Shown here piece after piece: positions 1 through 7,490 of a stretch of 64,000 bases of DNA. A program made the position numbers and the translations under genes. This stretch comes from Rufibacter roseus (GTDB lineage Bacteria > Bacteroidota > Bacteroidia > Cytophagales > Hymenobacteraceae). The first letter of the stretch is position 1, and every line of letters begins with the position of its first letter. Below the pieces are notes generated by a model. It saw only the letters and a program-made list of their open reading frames with translations, searched no databases and was not told the origin of the DNA. Location of the stretch: NCBI RefSeq assembly GCF_001647285.1, contig NZ_LRML01000013.1, positions 61,812 through 125,811 of the forward strand, given 5' to 3'.

Positions 1-32
1 GGCCGCCGCTCGAGATTATTTTGGCAGAATGA

Positions 33-128
33 AAGCGGTGAACAGTAAACAGTGATCAGTAAACAGTAAACAATGATCAGTAAACAGTAAACAATGATCA
101 GTAAACAGTAAATAGTGATCAGTAGCTA
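33..128. repeat. Degenerate heptamer array (left arm)
   Basis: A tandem array with 7-base periodicity: units such as AACAGTA, ATCAGTA, AACAGTG and AACAATG alternate about thirteen times. A related array in inverted orientation lies at 240-287, so the two bracket the carB terminator and one copy of the dispersed palindrome. There is no coding potential. The period and inversion are read directly; the function is unknown. Confidence 0.75.
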
Positions 129-150
129 GAAAAACTACCAGTTAAACGAG

Positions 151-188
151 TGTTTTGGATCTGATTTCTTGAAAATAGCCTTAAAACG
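151..188. repeat. Dispersed palindromic element, copy 1
   Basis: Left arm TGTTTTGGATCTG, core TTTCTTGAAAA, right arm AGCCTTAAAACG. This is a degenerate member of the approximately 38-bp intergenic palindrome family seen throughout the window, lying downstream of carB. Confidence 0.65.
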
Positions 189-190
189 TA

Positions 191-219
191 AAAGGGCTGC
201 TCCACCGGAGCAGCCCTTT
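191..219 (-). terminator. Rho-independent terminator of carB
   Basis: A perfect 13-bp stem (AAAGGGCTGCTCC / GGAGCAGCCCTTT) with a 3-nt loop lies about 65 bp past the carB stop codon. On the minus strand the A tract before the stem becomes a short U-rich tail. Confidence 0.8.
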
Positions 220-239
220 ATTATAACAGCACCATGCCG

Positions 240-287
240 TCAACTAATCACTTATCACTGTTTACTAATTACTGTAAACTGACTACA
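240..287. repeat. Degenerate heptamer array (right arm)
   Basis: Seven-base units (ACTTATC, ACTGTTT, ACTAATT, ACTGTAA) are the reverse complement of the array at 33-128. It ends almost at the carB stop codon (283). Confidence 0.7.
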
Positions 288-3096
288 TGCTCAGGTACAG
301 GTTGCGCTCGCCGTAAATCTTGGTGAAGTACTCATCCTGTAAATCATCAATGAAATAGATAGCCTCACCGGTAGACTTCATTTCTGGCCCCAGTTCTTTA
401 TTTACTTCCGGGAATTTGTTGTGTGAGAACACAGGTACTTTGATAGCGTAGCCTTCTAATTGTGGGTTAAAAGTGAAGTCAGTCACCTTTTTCTCGCCCA
501 GCATTACCTTGGCCGCGTAGTTCACATAAGGTTCTTTGTAGGCCTTGGCAATGAACGGCACCGTGCGGCTGGCGCGTGGGTTAGCTTCAATGATGTACAC
601 AATCTCATTTTTGATAGCAAACTGAATGTTGATCAAGCCAACGGTATTCAGGGCCAGCGCAATTTTCTTCGTGTACTCCTCAATCTGCTTCATCACGTTC
701 TCGCTCAGGTCAAACGGAGGCAATACAGCGTATGAGTCACCGGAGTGGATTCCGGCTGGTTCAATATGCTCCATAATGCCTAGAATGCGCACGTTCTCAC
801 CATCGCAAATAGCATCGGCTTCAGCCTCAATGGCGCGGTCCAGGAAATGGTCAAGAAGTACGTGGTTACCAGGGCTATCTTTCAAAATGTCCAGTACCTG
901 CGCTTCCAATTCCTTCTCATTGATCACAATCTTCATGTTCTGGCCACCCAATACGTAGCTAGGGCGCACCAACAGCGGGAACTTCAGGTCTTTGCAAACT
1001 TCCAGCGCTTCCTCGGCAGACGTTACGCTTGCGAACGGTGGGTATGGAATGTCGTTTTCTTTCAGCAGGGTAGAGAAGGCTCCGCGGTCTTCGGCCAAAT
1101 CAAGGCTCTCATAGGTAGTACCCATAATCTTGATGCCGTAGCGGGTCAGTTTTTCAGCCAGTTTCAGAGCGGTCTGTCCACCCAACTGCACAATCACGCC
1201 TTCTGGTTTCTCGTGCAGAATGATGTCATAGATGTGCTCCCAGAACACCGGCTCAAAATACAGCTTGTCAGAGATGTCAGAGTCTGTAGAAACGGTCTCA
1301 GGGTTGCAGTTGATCATGATGGTCTCGTAGCCGCACTCGCTGGCGGCCAGCACACCGTGTACACAAGAATAGTCAAACTCAATGCCCTGACCAATGCGGT
1401 TAGGGCCAGAGCCTAATACCACAACTTTTTTGCGGTCTGAGACAACGCTCTCGTTCTCGCCGTCAAAGGTGCTGTAGTAATAAGGCGTCACGGCCTCAAA
1501 TTCAGCGGCGCAGGTGTCTACCATCTTAAACACACGCTTAATGCCCATGCTGGTGCGCTTTTCGTGCACTTCACTTTCTTTGCAACGCAGCAGGTAGGCA
1601 ATCTGGCGGTCAGCAAAGCCTTTTACTTTGGCACTGCGCATCAGATCAGCCGGAATGCTGTCTATGGTGTGTTTCAGAATTTCGCGCTCGGTCAGTTCCA
1701 GCTCCTCAATCTGCTGCAGAAACCAAGGGTCAATTTTAGTTACTTTCTGAATAGTGCTGGTGGCAACGCCAAATTTCATGGCGTCTTTGATGGTGAACAG
1801 GCGGTCCCAGCTTGGGTTTGCCAGGCTGTACATGAGCTGGTCATAGTTGGTTTTCTCCTTGCCATCGGCGCCTAAGCCATTCCGCTTAATTTCTAAGCTT
1901 TGGCAAGCCTTCTGCAAGGCCTCCTGGAACGTACGTCCAATGCCCATCACTTCGCCCACAGATTTCATTTGCAAGCCCAGGCGCTTATTGGCTCCTTTGA
2001 ACTTGTCAAAGTTCCAGCGTGGTATTTTCACAATCACGTAGTCCAGCGCGGGCTCAAAGAACGCCGAGGTGGTTTTGGTGATAGAGTTTTTCAGTTCATC
2101 TAAGTTATAGCCAATAGCCAATTTGGCGGCTACCTTGGCAATTGGGTAACCAGTCGCTTTAGAAGCCAACGCCGAAGAGCGGCTCACGCGCGGGTTAATC
2201 TCAATGGCAATGATGGTGTCATCTTCAGGGCTCACCGAGAACTGCACGTTACAGCCGCCGGCAAACTGGCCAATGCCGTTCATCATTTTAATTGCCAGGT
2301 CACGCATTTGCTGGTAAATGGTGTCTGGAAGCGTCATGGCCGGGGCAACGGTAATAGAGTCGCCGGTGTGAATACCCATTGGGTCAAAGTTCTCAATGGA
2401 GCAGATGATGATCACGTTTCCAAGATTATCACGCAGCAGCTCCAGTTCGTACTCTTTCCAGCCTAATATGCTTTGCTCTACTAATACTTCGTGCACCGGG
2501 CTGGCATGCAAACCACGGGTAAGGGCTTGGTCAAACTCTTCAGGCGTGTTCACAAAACCACCGCCGCTACCGCCCAGCGTGTATGACGGACGAATCACGA
2601 GCGGGAACCCGATTTCCTGCGCAATTTCCTTGCCTTCCAAGAATGAAGTGGCCGTGTTGCCTTTGCAGACGTTCACGCCCAGTTCAATCATTAACAGGCG
2701 GAATTTTTCACGATCTTCGGTAGTCTCAATGGCGTTGATGTCTACCCCAATGATTCTCACGCCGTATTTTTGCCAGATACCGGCTTTCTCGCAGTCAATA
2801 GCCAGGTTCAATGCAGTCTGACCGCCCATGGTAGGCAATACCGCATCAATCTGGTGCTTCTCCAAAATCTCTATGATCGACTTCTTCTCCAGCGGCTTCA
2901 GATAGACATTGTCCGCGGTGATAGAATCGGTCATGATAGTGGCGGGATTCGAGTTGATGAGGGTGACCTCAATCCCCTCCTCGCGCAAGGAGCGGGCGGC
3001 TTGAGAGCCGGAGTAGTCAAATTCACAGGCCTGCCCGATGACAATAGGACCGGAACCGATAATTAAGACTGACTTAATGGATTGATCTTTGGGCAT
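283..3096 (-). CDS. carB: Carbamoyl-phosphate synthase large subunit, short form
   Basis: This subunit makes carbamoyl phosphate from bicarbonate, ATP and glutamine-derived ammonia for arginine and pyrimidine synthesis in the cytosol. The 937-aa protein shows the duplicated synthetase halves: a first GSGPIVIGQACEFDYSG motif near residue 14 and a second GSGPNRIGQGIEFDYS near residue 560, each followed by an ATP-grasp domain. It ends at about the point where the E. coli protein (1073 aa) enters its C-terminal MGS-like allosteric domain, so that effector domain is absent; I believe this short form is usual in Bacteroidetes. carA is not adjacent. A TAACTTTG -7 box lies just upstream on the minus strand. 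The family call is certain; altered allostery is inference. Confidence 0.97.
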   Translation of the reverse strand: MPKDQSIKSVLIIGSGPIVIGQACEFDYSGSQAARSLREEGIEVTLINSNPATIMTDSITADNVYLKPLEKKSIIEILEKHQIDAVLPTMGGQTALNLAIDCEKAGIWQKYGVRIIGVDINAIETTEDREKFRLLMIELGVNVCKGNTATSFLEGKEIAQEIGFPLVIRPSYTLGGSGGGFVNTPEEFDQALTRGLHASPVHEVLVEQSILGWKEYELELLRDNLGNVIIICSIENFDPMGIHTGDSITVAPAMTLPDTIYQQMRDLAIKMMNGIGQFAGGCNVQFSVSPEDDTIIAIEINPRVSRSSALASKATGYPIAKVAAKLAIGYNLDELKNSITKTTSAFFEPALDYVIVKIPRWNFDKFKGANKRLGLQMKSVGEVMGIGRTFQEALQKACQSLEIKRNGLGADGKEKTNYDQLMYSLANPSWDRLFTIKDAMKFGVATSTIQKVTKIDPWFLQQIEELELTEREILKHTIDSIPADLMRSAKVKGFADRQIAYLLRCKESEVHEKRTSMGIKRVFKMVDTCAAEFEAVTPYYYSTFDGENESVVSDRKKVVVLGSGPNRIGQGIEFDYSCVHGVLAASECGYETIMINCNPETVSTDSDISDKLYFEPVFWEHIYDIILHEKPEGVIVQLGGQTALKLAEKLTRYGIKIMGTTYESLDLAEDRGAFSTLLKENDIPYPPFASVTSAEEALEVCKDLKFPLLVRPSYVLGGQNMKIVINEKELEAQVLDILKDSPGNHVLLDHFLDRAIEAEADAICDGENVRILGIMEHIEPAGIHSGDSYAVLPPFDLSENVMKQIEEYTKKIALALNTVGLINIQFAIKNEIVYIIEANPRASRTVPFIAKAYKEPYVNYAAKVMLGEKKVTDFTFNPQLEGYAIKVPVFSHNKFPEVNKELGPEMKSTGEAIYFIDDLQDEYFTKIYGERNLYLSM

Positions 3097-3122
3097 TGCT
3101 AAAGAGGTATGTATAAATTGCC

Positions 3123-3130
3123 CAAAGTTA
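3123..3130 (-). promoter_or_regulatory. Putative carB -7 promoter box
   Basis: On the minus strand this reads TAACTTTG, matching the Bacteroidetes -7 consensus TAnnTTTG, 27 bp before the carB ATG. No clear TTG -33 box is seen at the expected spacing. Confidence 0.5.
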
Positions 3131-3468
3131 AGGCGGAAAGTTTAGAAATGTGGAAAAAAATTAAGGAAACCCTCAAATCCTTGAAAATATATTAGTTGAC
3201 AACCGTTTCTTGCTAAAGTAGTTGAAGCCTTCAGGAGTAGCTTAAAAAAATGTTTAATGGCAGGAAGTGTAAAATAATTTGAACCTAACGTAGCCGTAGC
3301 CGTAGAACAAGGGTTTTAGTGTCCCCCAACGTGTAGAAGCCAATAAAACCTTGGGTGGATTCCGTTTTACAGTAATTCTTAGCTGTTACGGTTGACTAGG
3401 TTATTTGCGTAGTGTTAATGCCTGTTTCTCGTGAAAGTTACAAAAGGAGTTTCAGCTTGGGCAATCAT
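3131..3468. other. Intergenic region between carB and histidine kinase
   Basis: This is the divergent spacer between carB and the PAS kinase. It contains the AT-rich upstream region of carB and, at about 3401, TTATTTG, which resembles a -7 box for the kinase. No ORF, hairpin or repeat stands out. Confidence 0.5.
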
Positions 3469-5418
3469 ATGAATTCAGAACTAGAAGTTGTTCACAAACA
3501 GCATACGGCATCTGGCGAGGTAGAAGACCAGTATCGATTACTTGTTGAGAGCGTATCTGACTACGCTATATTTATGCTTGACCCTACAGGCCACGTAACC
3601 ACCTGGAACACCGGAGCCAAACGCATAAAGCAGTACCAGGCGGAAGAAATTATTGGCAAACACTTCTCTACATTTTATACCCCTGAGGCTAAAGCCACTG
3701 ACTACCCATCTTATGAACTAAGAGAAGCACAAAGGCTGGGCAGGTTTGAAGACGAAGGCTGGCGGGTGAAGAAAGACGGTTCTGTCTTTTGGGCCAATGT
3801 GGTCATAACTCCTATTTATACAGAAGAAGGTGCTTTGTATGGCTTTTCAAAGGTGACCCGTGATCTTTCTGAGCGTAAAAAGGCCGAAGATGACTTGTTC
3901 AAAGCATATGAGAGCGTAAGGGAAAGCGAAGAGAAGTACCGGCTTTTAGTGGAAGGGGTAACCGATTACGCCATTTTTATGCTAAACCCTGCGGGGCATA
4001 TAGCTACTTGGAATGCAGGTGCCAAGAAAATTAAAGGTTACAGCGCCGACGAAATCATTGGCAAGCATTTTTCTAAATTTTATAGCCGGGAATCTGTTTT
4101 GGAAGGTTTTCCGGACTATGAGCTGCGTGAGGCAAAAAGAGTAGGTAAGTTTGAAGACGAAGGCTGGCGGTACCGCAAAGACGGTTCCGCCTTCTGGGCC
4201 AACGTAGTAATCACAGCCATCTTCAATGAAAAGAAGGAACTGCTAGGGTTTACTAAAATTACCCGCGACCTTACCGATAAAAAGAAGCTGGAAGAACAGC
4301 TGTTCCGAACTAATCAGGACCTGAAAGAAAGCGAGGAAAGAAGCCGGATGCTGATTGATAGCGTGAAAGATTACGCCATCATTATGCTTAACCCCGAGGG
4401 TTTGGTAACCAGCTGGAACACAGGCGCCGAACGCATAAAAGGGTACAAAGCTTCAGACATTTTAGGCAAACACTTCTCTACGTTCTATGCCCGCGAAGCT
4501 ATTGAAAGTGGCTTCCCGCAGTTTGAATTGGCAAAAGCCATAGAGAAAGGTCGCTTTGAAGACGAAGGCTGGCGCTTACGCAAAGACGGTACTGCTTTCT
4601 GGGCCAATGTAGTGCTGACGCCGGTCTACAATTCAGAAAACCGCCTGCTGGGCTTTGCCAAAATAACCCGTGACCTGACCGAGCGCCGCCGGAACGAAGA
4701 GCTTACCCAGAAAAATCAGGAACTAGTCCGGATAAACAACGACCTTGATACCTTTGTGTATACGGCGTCGCATGACTTGAAATTGCCCATCGTTAATCTG
4801 GAAGGATTGCTTTCAGCCCTTAAAGAAGACCTTGGAGAGGAGGCCGTGAAGCACCAGGAAATTCTGTCTATGATGGAAGGCTCTGCCAGTAACCTGAAAA
4901 GGGTGATTACTGATTTGGCCGATATTACCAAGCTCAAGCAAGATAGAGAGCGGGCAGAAGTAGTAGATCTGCCAGAAATGGTGGAGGAAGTAAAGAGCAG
5001 TCTCAGAGAGCTTATTTATTTAAGTAATGCCAAGGTAGAGATGGGCGACTTTTCCTTTGATAAGATGAAGTACTCCCGTAAAAACCTACGGAGTATTTTA
5101 TATAATTTAATCTCAAATGCCATTAAATACGCTCACCCAGAAAGAGCGCCGCAGGTGCAGATCAGCACTTACAAAACAAAACTGGAAGAGTGCGTTTTAT
5201 CTGTGGCAGACAACGGGCTGGGTATTCCTGACAACCAACGACACAAGATTTTCGGCATGTATAAAAGAGCCCACAACCACGTAGAGGGCTCGGGTATTGG
5301 TTTGTACCTGGTAAAAAGAATTCTGGAAAACTCCGGTGACAGAATATCTGTGGAGAGCGAGTTAGGAAGAGGATCTGTATTCAACGTGTATTTTACTCAG
5401 GATAGTCCGGGCGAATAG
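3469..5418 (+). CDS. Triple-PAS sensor histidine kinase
   Basis: A soluble two-component sensor kinase with no membrane segment. Three consecutive PAS/PAC modules (about residues 20-140, 155-270 and 290-405) are near-copies of one another: each contains the pattern FEDEGWR-x-KDG-x-FWANVV and ends in TRDL(S/T)(E/D)(K/R)(K/R). The transmitter has an H-box with phospho-acceptor His435 (SHDLK), an N-box with Asn550 (LISNAIKY), then DNGLGIP and GSGIGLYLV ATP-lid motifs, so it looks catalytically complete. No response regulator is adjacent, so it is an orphan here. The in-frame ATG at 3469 is preferred because a -7-like box lies at 3401; starts at 3412 (GTG) or 3418 (ATG) are possible. The signal sensed is unknown. 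Confidence 0.88.
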   Translation: MNSELEVVHKQHTASGEVEDQYRLLVESVSDYAIFMLDPTGHVTTWNTGAKRIKQYQAEEIIGKHFSTFYTPEAKATDYPSYELREAQRLGRFEDEGWRVKKDGSVFWANVVITPIYTEEGALYGFSKVTRDLSERKKAEDDLFKAYESVRESEEKYRLLVEGVTDYAIFMLNPAGHIATWNAGAKKIKGYSADEIIGKHFSKFYSRESVLEGFPDYELREAKRVGKFEDEGWRYRKDGSAFWANVVITAIFNEKKELLGFTKITRDLTDKKKLEEQLFRTNQDLKESEERSRMLIDSVKDYAIIMLNPEGLVTSWNTGAERIKGYKASDILGKHFSTFYAREAIESGFPQFELAKAIEKGRFEDEGWRLRKDGTAFWANVVLTPVYNSENRLLGFAKITRDLTERRRNEELTQKNQELVRINNDLDTFVYTASHDLKLPIVNLEGLLSALKEDLGEEAVKHQEILSMMEGSASNLKRVITDLADITKLKQDRERAEVVDLPEMVEEVKSSLRELIYLSNAKVEMGDFSFDKMKYSRKNLRSILYNLISNAIKYAHPERAPQVQISTYKTKLEECVLSVADNGLGIPDNQRHKIFGMYKRAHNHVEGSGIGLYLVKRILENSGDRISVESELGRGSVFNVYFTQDSPGE

Positions 5419-5443
5419 GTAAAAGAAGAGAAAGTTTCCTCAG

Positions 5444-5482
5444 CTGTTTTTGGCTTACTTTTAGAAAAACTGCTCCAAAACA
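5444..5482. repeat. Dispersed palindromic element, copy 2
   Basis: Left arm CTGTTTTTGGCT, core TTTTAGAAAA, right arm GCTCCAAAACAA. It sits right after the kinase stop codon and before the bidirectional terminator. Confidence 0.7.
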
Positions 5483-5483
5483 A

Positions 5484-5514
5484 AAAAGGCCGCACTTACA
5501 GCGCGGCCCTTTTC
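5484..5514. terminator. Bidirectional terminator
   Basis: A GGCCGC / GCGGCC stem with flanking A and T tracts lies between the convergent kinase (+) and Old Yellow Enzyme (-) genes, so it can serve both. Confidence 0.75.
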
Positions 5515-5545
5515 TATATATAGAGTTGTGTGTTGTTCTGATTGC

Positions 5546-6664
5546 TTACGCGGCTGAAGTTTCAGCCAAGGTAGGGTAATCAGTATAACCCTTCTCTCCG
5601 GTGTTACTGTAGAAAGTGCTAGGGTCTGGCTGATTCAACTCGGCTCCTTTTGCATAACGTTCTACCAAGTCTGGGTTGGCAATAAACGGAACCCCGTATG
5701 CCACCAAATCAGCGTTTCCTTCTTCAATTATTTTGTTGCCACTTTCGCGGGTAAAGCCACCATTAATGATGAGCGTACCCTTGTATAAGGGGCGGAAATG
5801 CTTGGCTACTTCTTTTACCGCGAAAGGTAAATCAGCTACTTTGCTTGTGGCCTCAGTCAGGTGAAGGTAGGCCAGGTTGTAATCGTTTAGGCGCTGCACA
5901 ATGAATTCAAACGTTGGCTTGGTTTCTTCGTCAACCACAATGCCGAACTGCTGGTGCATAGACGGATTCATGCGTACACCTACGCGGTTCAGGTCAATTT
6001 CCTCTTTCACGGCATCAAACACTTCAAACAGAATGCGGGCACGGTTTTCAGCTGAACCACCGTATTCATCGGTGCGCTGGTTAGAGCAAAGGCTGAAGAA
6101 CTGGTGGAACAAATACCCGTTAGAGGCATGAATTTCAACTCCGTCAAAACCGGCGGCCACGGCGTTAGCGGCGGCTTTTCTGAAATCCTGTACAATGCCT
6201 TTTATTTCCTCTACTTCCAGGGCACGGGGTGTTACGGTGTCTTTGAAACCCTCTGGCGTGAAAGCTTTATCGTTGGGGTTGATGGCAGACGGCGCCACCG
6301 GCAGCTCTCCGTTATGGAAATCTGGGTGCGACATACGTCCCACGTGCCACAGCTGAGCAAAGATTTTTCCGCCTTTGGCGTGCACGGCATCGGCTACCTG
6401 CTTCCAGCCTTTTACCTGTGCGTCTGAATAAATGGCTGGTACATTGATATAGCCAATGCCCTGCGGATTTACTGGTGTTCCTTCTGAAATAATAAGGCCA
6501 GCGCTGGCGCGTTGAGCGTAATACTCTGCCACCAAAGGTGTGGCGGCATGCTCTTCGTTGGCAGCGCGGCTACGGGTCATTGGGGCCATCACCAGGCGGT
6601 TCTTCAGGTTTAACTCACCTTTCTGATATGGCTGCAACAGCGGTTGGTTTTCTATTTGGCTCAT
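5546..6664 (-). CDS. Old Yellow Enzyme family alkene reductase
   Basis: FMN-dependent NAD(P)H oxidoreductase that reduces activated C=C bonds or nitro/nitrate-ester electrophiles in the cytosol (NemA/XenA-type). The 372-aa TIM barrel shows NRLVMAPMTRSRA near the N terminus, LWHVGRMSHP, the substrate-binding His-x-x-Asn pair in EIHASNGYL, the SNQRTDEYGGS motif and the FMN-phosphate region INGGFTRE. The ATG at 6664 (MSQIENQPLL) is chosen; a longer frame from a TTG at 6697 would begin inside the operator. It lies downstream of the marR gene on the same strand, with a MarR-type palindrome at 6684-6699 before its start, so derepression by electrophiles is likely (inference). Confidence 0.93.
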   Translation of the reverse strand: MSQIENQPLLQPYQKGELNLKNRLVMAPMTRSRAANEEHAATPLVAEYYAQRASAGLIISEGTPVNPQGIGYINVPAIYSDAQVKGWKQVADAVHAKGGKIFAQLWHVGRMSHPDFHNGELPVAPSAINPNDKAFTPEGFKDTVTPRALEVEEIKGIVQDFRKAAANAVAAGFDGVEIHASNGYLFHQFFSLCSNQRTDEYGGSAENRARILFEVFDAVKEEIDLNRVGVRMNPSMHQQFGIVVDEETKPTFEFIVQRLNDYNLAYLHLTEATSKVADLPFAVKEVAKHFRPLYKGTLIINGGFTRESGNKIIEEGNADLVAYGVPFIANPDLVERYAKGAELNQPDPSTFYSNTGEKGYTDYPTLAETSAA

Positions 6665-6683
6665 AGTTTTGTGTCTAAACATC

Positions 6684-6699
6684 AGTTGTATGTACAACT
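6684..6699. promoter_or_regulatory. MarR operator upstream of OYE
   Basis: The near-perfect palindrome AGTTGTATGTACAACT overlaps a minus-strand -7-like box (TATAGTTG, 6695-6702). The same core, TTGTAT-n-TACAA, recurs in the marR promoter at 7216-7227. Confidence 0.7.
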
Positions 6700-6716
6700 A
6701 TATAAATAAAAAAATA

Positions 6717-7175
6717 CTAAGCTTCTCGTTCTCTTAATTTGTCCATCAGCTCTCCAATGAGAGTAGCTTCTTCTGGGGCAATCTGCTTAAATCTGTCTTC
6801 CAGACCTTGAATGATCTTATCTGTTTCTTTCAGCAGTTCCAAGCCTTTCTCTGTGATGACAATATCTACCTGCCTGCGGTTATGCGAGCACTGGCACCGG
6901 GTAACCAAGCCTTTTTCAAGCAACTTGTCTACCAAACGGGTTGCATTGGAGTCGCGGTCCATCATGCGTTCCTGAATTAGGCCCAGTGTGGCAGGGTTGG
7001 GATATTGCCCCCTCAGAATACCTAGCACATTGTTCTGCTGCGAAGACAGCCCCAGTGGCTTCAGCTGACAGCTCAGTTCTTTCATCAACCAATTACCCGT
7101 AAACATCACGTTCACCATCATGCGGTGATAAGGGTTTTTGAAAGATTTTTGCTTTAACTCGTCTTCTAGTTTCAT
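6717..7175 (-). CDS. MarR family transcriptional regulator
   Basis: A 152-aa winged-helix repressor. The wing and recognition region is visible as LGLSSQQNNVLGILRG, RMMDRDSNATRLVDKLLEKGLV and the basic segment HNRRQVDIVITEKG. A Cys-x-Cys pair (RCQCSHNRR) at the start of the wing could be redox- or electrophile-reactive (inference). It sits immediately upstream of the Old Yellow Enzyme gene on the same strand, and matching palindromes lie in both upstream regions, so it probably represses itself and the reductase. MarR/OYE pairs of this type commonly respond to quinones or other electrophiles; the ligand here is unknown. Confidence 0.9.
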   Translation of the reverse strand: MKLEDELKQKSFKNPYHRMMVNVMFTGNWLMKELSCQLKPLGLSSQQNNVLGILRGQYPNPATLGLIQERMMDRDSNATRLVDKLLEKGLVTRCQCSHNRRQVDIVITEKGLELLKETDKIIQGLEDRFKQIAPEEATLIGELMDKLREREA

Positions 7176-7197
7176 GGGCTATTAGCCGTTAGTGATG

Positions 7198-7227
7198 CAA
7201 ATGTATGACTAACTATTGTATATACAA
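7198..7227 (-). promoter_or_regulatory. marR promoter with overlapping operator
   Basis: On the minus strand, TTG (7227-7225), a 19-nt spacer and TACATTTG (7205-7198) match the Bacteroidetes promoter consensus well. The perfect 12-bp palindrome TTGTATATACAA (7216-7227) covers the -33 element, consistent with autorepression by MarR. Confidence 0.72.
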
Positions 7228-7228
7228 A

Positions 7229-7306
7229 TGTTGTAGAGGTATAGTTTCACTTGCTGGTGGTTTCAGCCAAGAAACCACCAGCAAGTGAAACTATACCTCT
7301 ACAACA
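7229..7306. repeat. Perfect 36-bp inverted repeat
   Basis: Two 36-nt arms (7229-7264 and 7271-7306) are exact reverse complements around a 6-nt spacer (AGCCAA). It starts one base beyond the marR operator and is followed by GAGTC-type heptamers. There is no T tract, so it is not a typical terminator, and no ORF runs through it. Confidence 0.9.
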
Positions 7307-7310
7307 AGTT

Positions 7311-7338
7311 CTGAGTCGCGAGTCCTGAGTCTTGAGTT
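7311..7338. repeat. GAGTCnn heptamer array
   Basis: Four consecutive 7-base units (GAGTCGC, GAGTCCT, GAGTCTT, GAGTTGG). Same period as the other arrays in the window but a different unit. Confidence 0.65.
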
Positions 7339-7361
7339 GGAGCATGGGATTCGTTTTCTTC

Positions 7362-7399
7362 CGTTTTCCGCCTAATTTCTGAAAACCAGCCCTAAAACG
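7362..7399. repeat. Dispersed palindromic element, copy 3
   Basis: Left arm CGTTTTCCGCCT, core TTTCTGAAAA, right arm AGCCCTAAAACG, downstream of the LtaS-like gene on the minus strand. Confidence 0.75.
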
Positions 7400-7446
7400 C
7401 TCACATCATGCAGTTCTGCCGCAACAATAAAAGAACAACCCTCCCA

Positions 7447-7490
7447 TTTCCCAGTCACTAATCACCGTTAACTAATTACTGTTTACTGCT
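7447..7490. repeat. Degenerate heptamer array
   Basis: Seven-base units (AGTCACT, AATCACC, GTTAACT, AATTACT, GTTTACT) resemble the array at 240-287 and run into the 3' end of the LtaS-like gene. Confidence 0.6.

Noticed and set aside
33..287. Possible CRISPR array from the spaced repeats
   Set aside because: Units are 7 bp, contiguous and degenerate; there are no unique spacers of regular length and no cas genes.
847..1416. 189-aa plus-strand frame inside carB
   Set aside because: Antisense to a certain, conserved gene; no family similarity, and codon pattern dictated by carB.
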